Assembly: GCA_027946555.1 (NCBI GenBank)
Contig: JAPEVC010000299.1
Coordinates: 1-35,620, forward strand
DNA length: 35,620 nucleotides
Direction: 5' to 3'
Origin: Gnomoniopsis sp. IMI 355080
Lineage: Eukaryota; Ascomycota; Sordariomycetes; Diaporthales; Gnomoniaceae
The notes beneath the pieces are model-generated. The model did not search any database. It worked only from the letters and a program-made list of their open reading frames with translations, and was not told where the DNA came from. The position numbers and the translations under genes were made by a program. This document shows positions 33,743 to 35,620 of this stretch, one piece after another. Within the stretch, counting starts at the first letter, position 1; every line of letters starts with the position of its first letter.

Positions 33743-35039
33743 GGGTGGAAGAACACCTGGTTGGAATTGGAAGATTATGGAGGTCAACAATTACTTTTGG
33801 AGGAAATACCCAGACTGTAGTCCGATATTGGATCTGTCTAAACAGGAAGGCATGGTTTTTTTTTTGCATCTACACGGCGTCTTTGAGGTCAAAACGTTTT
33901 TTCAGCATCTGGAGACATGGCTATCATGGTCATATCATTCATCGAGGGCAGGCGTCTATAGGAAGAGCACAGCGAGGAAAGTCGCCATGGATATTTTTAT
34001 TTTGTTTTTTCTCTAGGAAGGCATCACTTCTTACACAGCATGATTGGAATGGACAAGCCTACCAGGCTCATAAAGATAGCTTTGCGAAATACATACAAAT
34101 GCATCATTTTCATATCACTTTTCCTCTCTCTCTCAACCTTTACACATGGCAACTTCATTGTGAACTTGCAAAAAAACACAAACGGGCTGAACACTTCTAC
34201 GGGTGTGATCCACTTCAATCCTTGGTTACATTTGCTTGAGCGCAGATCACAGCCCCCCGGGCAAGCAAGTCGATATCTCGGGTCGACCGCCCATCGTCGT
34301 TTCTCAAAGCGATAGGGCACACAAGAACAGACTATCCCCTTTACCTCTCAATGAGCGTGGATACAATTACAAGTTGCCCTTCGGGCCTAGCATGTCCGGC
34401 TTTTCCGCTAATGTCTCTTTGGGCCGTTGTGTTGTTGCGGAATTGGATAAAATAATCAGTGAGGTAACCCTAATCCACAGAAAGCTTTCGCGGCCAAGCT
34501 CCACCGAAACAACTCTAATGGATACCTAAATTTCCCACATCCCGTAGTTGAAGCGATGGGGGGGGGCGGGTGGTTTATTTCGAGCCTACCGTCAAGCCAC
34601 AGCCATGTGCTGCTGGGCTGGGCCTAGTTAGGAAGAATTGGAGGGGGTGGGAAAAGGAACCGAGTTCCTGCTCGCGTGCTCGTCCTCCGAGTCGGCTATC
34701 GTGATGGGACATTGACACCAGTCATGTAATTTTCCGCCTACACTTTTCTTTCCGGTTACAACAGTAGTTTGTTTTTTTTCTTTTGATAATTCTCAATTTC
34801 TATTTGTGGCGACAACGCTAACCTTACCAGTCTAGTCAACTGTAAATAGTATGTAGTTGTGTTTCTCCGAACAACATGAGCATGTTACATGCAAAAAACT
34901 GTCCCCCCAAAAGGAGGTTTAGAAGGGGCGCCGAGTTGAAGGTCTGAATTTCGAGACCCACACACAGCCCAGCCCCAATTTACGTTTGTTCGATCCGAAT
35001 GTTACCTTCTAGCCGACAGTCTCGGCGCAAATATCAGAC

Positions 35040-35070
35040 AAAGGGGAGGAGGGAAAGAGAGAGAAAAAGG
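35040..35070 (+). repeat. 31-nt polypurine tract
   Basis: An uninterrupted run of A and G (pyrimidine-only on the minus strand). It has triplex-forming potential, or could be a CT-rich promoter block for a minus-strand transcript. Confidence 0.8.
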
Positions 35071-35107
35071 TTACATAAACCTTGAGTGGGCTTAGCACAG
35101 GTTCCGC

Positions 35108-35137
35108 GTCGTCGTCGTAGTCGTCGTCGTCGTCGTC
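35108..35137 (+). repeat. GTC triplet repeat
   Basis: Ten consecutive triplets, nine GTC and one interrupted by A (GTA), followed by further degenerate GTC units. Confidence 0.85.
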
Positions 35138-35422
35138 TCATTGCCGTCGCCGTCTGTTCATTTTTAGGCCTCGGCGACCGCCGAAGACATCGTCCAACCT
35201 TGCACATTCTAGATCGAAAGCGTCTCCAAAAAACCTTCCAGAACATATTTGTAGTGATTTATGGAAACCATGTGGATACCACCAGCACTGATTATGGTAC
35301 GAGGTTTTCCTGGCATAAGGCTGTGGATGTGCGTGTTGTATGTCTGTGTGTGTGTACTTGGTGTAAAAAAGTGGATGTAATGCTGCGGTTTGCATTAGGG
35401 CGGCTCGGAGATAGGGCAACCA

Positions 35423-35434
35423 CCCCCCCCCCCC
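35423..35434 (+). repeat. 12-nt poly-C run
   Basis: Twelve C residues near the right edge. Similar C or G runs occur at 25789-25798 and around 34560. Confidence 0.85.
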
Positions 35435-35620
35435 ACCTGCCCGGGCGGGTCCTTCAGGGCAGTACATTCTTTGACGGGACGAGTACGCGTAACGTCGATT
35501 TACGGTTTAAGTAAGGTTAAGGGAGGGTAATGTAGGTTTTGGAGGGAAGGGCACCCTGGTCTTGTCAGATCCGAAACTCTGGAAACGGTAGCAAGGGGCG
35601 GGGCGTCTGTTCATGGGGGG

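Larger units (their letters stand above)
33743..35620. other. 3' flank of the WOPR gene and right-edge spacer
   Basis: Nothing in this 1.9 kb resembles a gene. Frames up to 166 codons (33739-34239) begin at or beside the WOPR stop and have no recognisable domain. The right end has a 31-nt purine tract, a GTC triplet run, and a 12-C run. The purine tract could be the pyrimidine-rich leader of a minus-strand gene, but no matching start is seen. Confidence 0.5.

Noticed and set aside
33080..33790. Minus-strand frame of 236 codons
   Set aside because: Antisense to the Pro/His-rich tail of the WOPR gene; its Arg/Val/Trp composition is the mirror of Pro/His codons.

Overview
The window looks like nuclear DNA of a filamentous ascomycete (Pezizomycotina). 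Genes carry few, short introns (55-107 bp) with GT..AG ends and CTGAC-like branch sites. Proteins have fungal architectures, the spacers are long and mixed in composition, and a Gti1/Pac2 (WOPR) regulator is present. The class cannot be fixed from the sequence alone. I see no operons, tRNA, rRNA, CRISPR or intact transposon.

Five genes are well supported. Left to right: (1) CFT2/CPSF100-type cleavage-and-polyadenylation factor, minus strand, 2652-5651, 2 exons, 972 aa. (2) SEC24, the COPII cargo adaptor, plus strand, 6582-9869, 4 exons, 1027 aa; it diverges from CFT2 over a shared 930-bp spacer. (3) A microbial-type poly(ADP-ribose) glycohydrolase-like protein, minus strand, 12691-13850, 3 exons, 321 aa, tail-to-tail with SEC24. 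(4) A mitochondrial asparaginyl-tRNA synthetase (SLM5 type), plus strand, 15962-17711, 3 exons, 533 aa, divergent from gene 3. (5) A Pac2-like WOPR regulator, plus strand, 32396-33742, 1 exon, 448 aa. Genes 1, 2 and 4 are housekeeping functions (mRNA 3' ends, secretion, mitochondrial translation) and share no pathway.

The striking part is 17712-32395: 14.7 kb with no convincing gene, lying just upstream of the WOPR regulator. It holds many A/T homopolymer tracts, a 29-nt alternating purine-pyrimidine block, a (CAG)8 run, and a proximal leader with short upstream ORFs. Near its left end (17.7-19.5 kb) a few short open stretches have coding-like composition, notably a 95-codon open stretch on the minus strand (19202-19489) just inside a good splice-acceptor sequence. 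These may be relics or missed exons of an unrecognised gene. A very long upstream region is known for WOR1 of Candida albicans; whether this interval is the same kind of regulatory landscape is inference.

I found no clearly new multi-gene system. The best leads are the gene-poor interval with its structured elements, the unassigned minus-strand exon at 19.2-19.5 kb, the overlapping upstream ORF of the synthetase gene, and the altered signature loop of the glycohydrolase-like protein.
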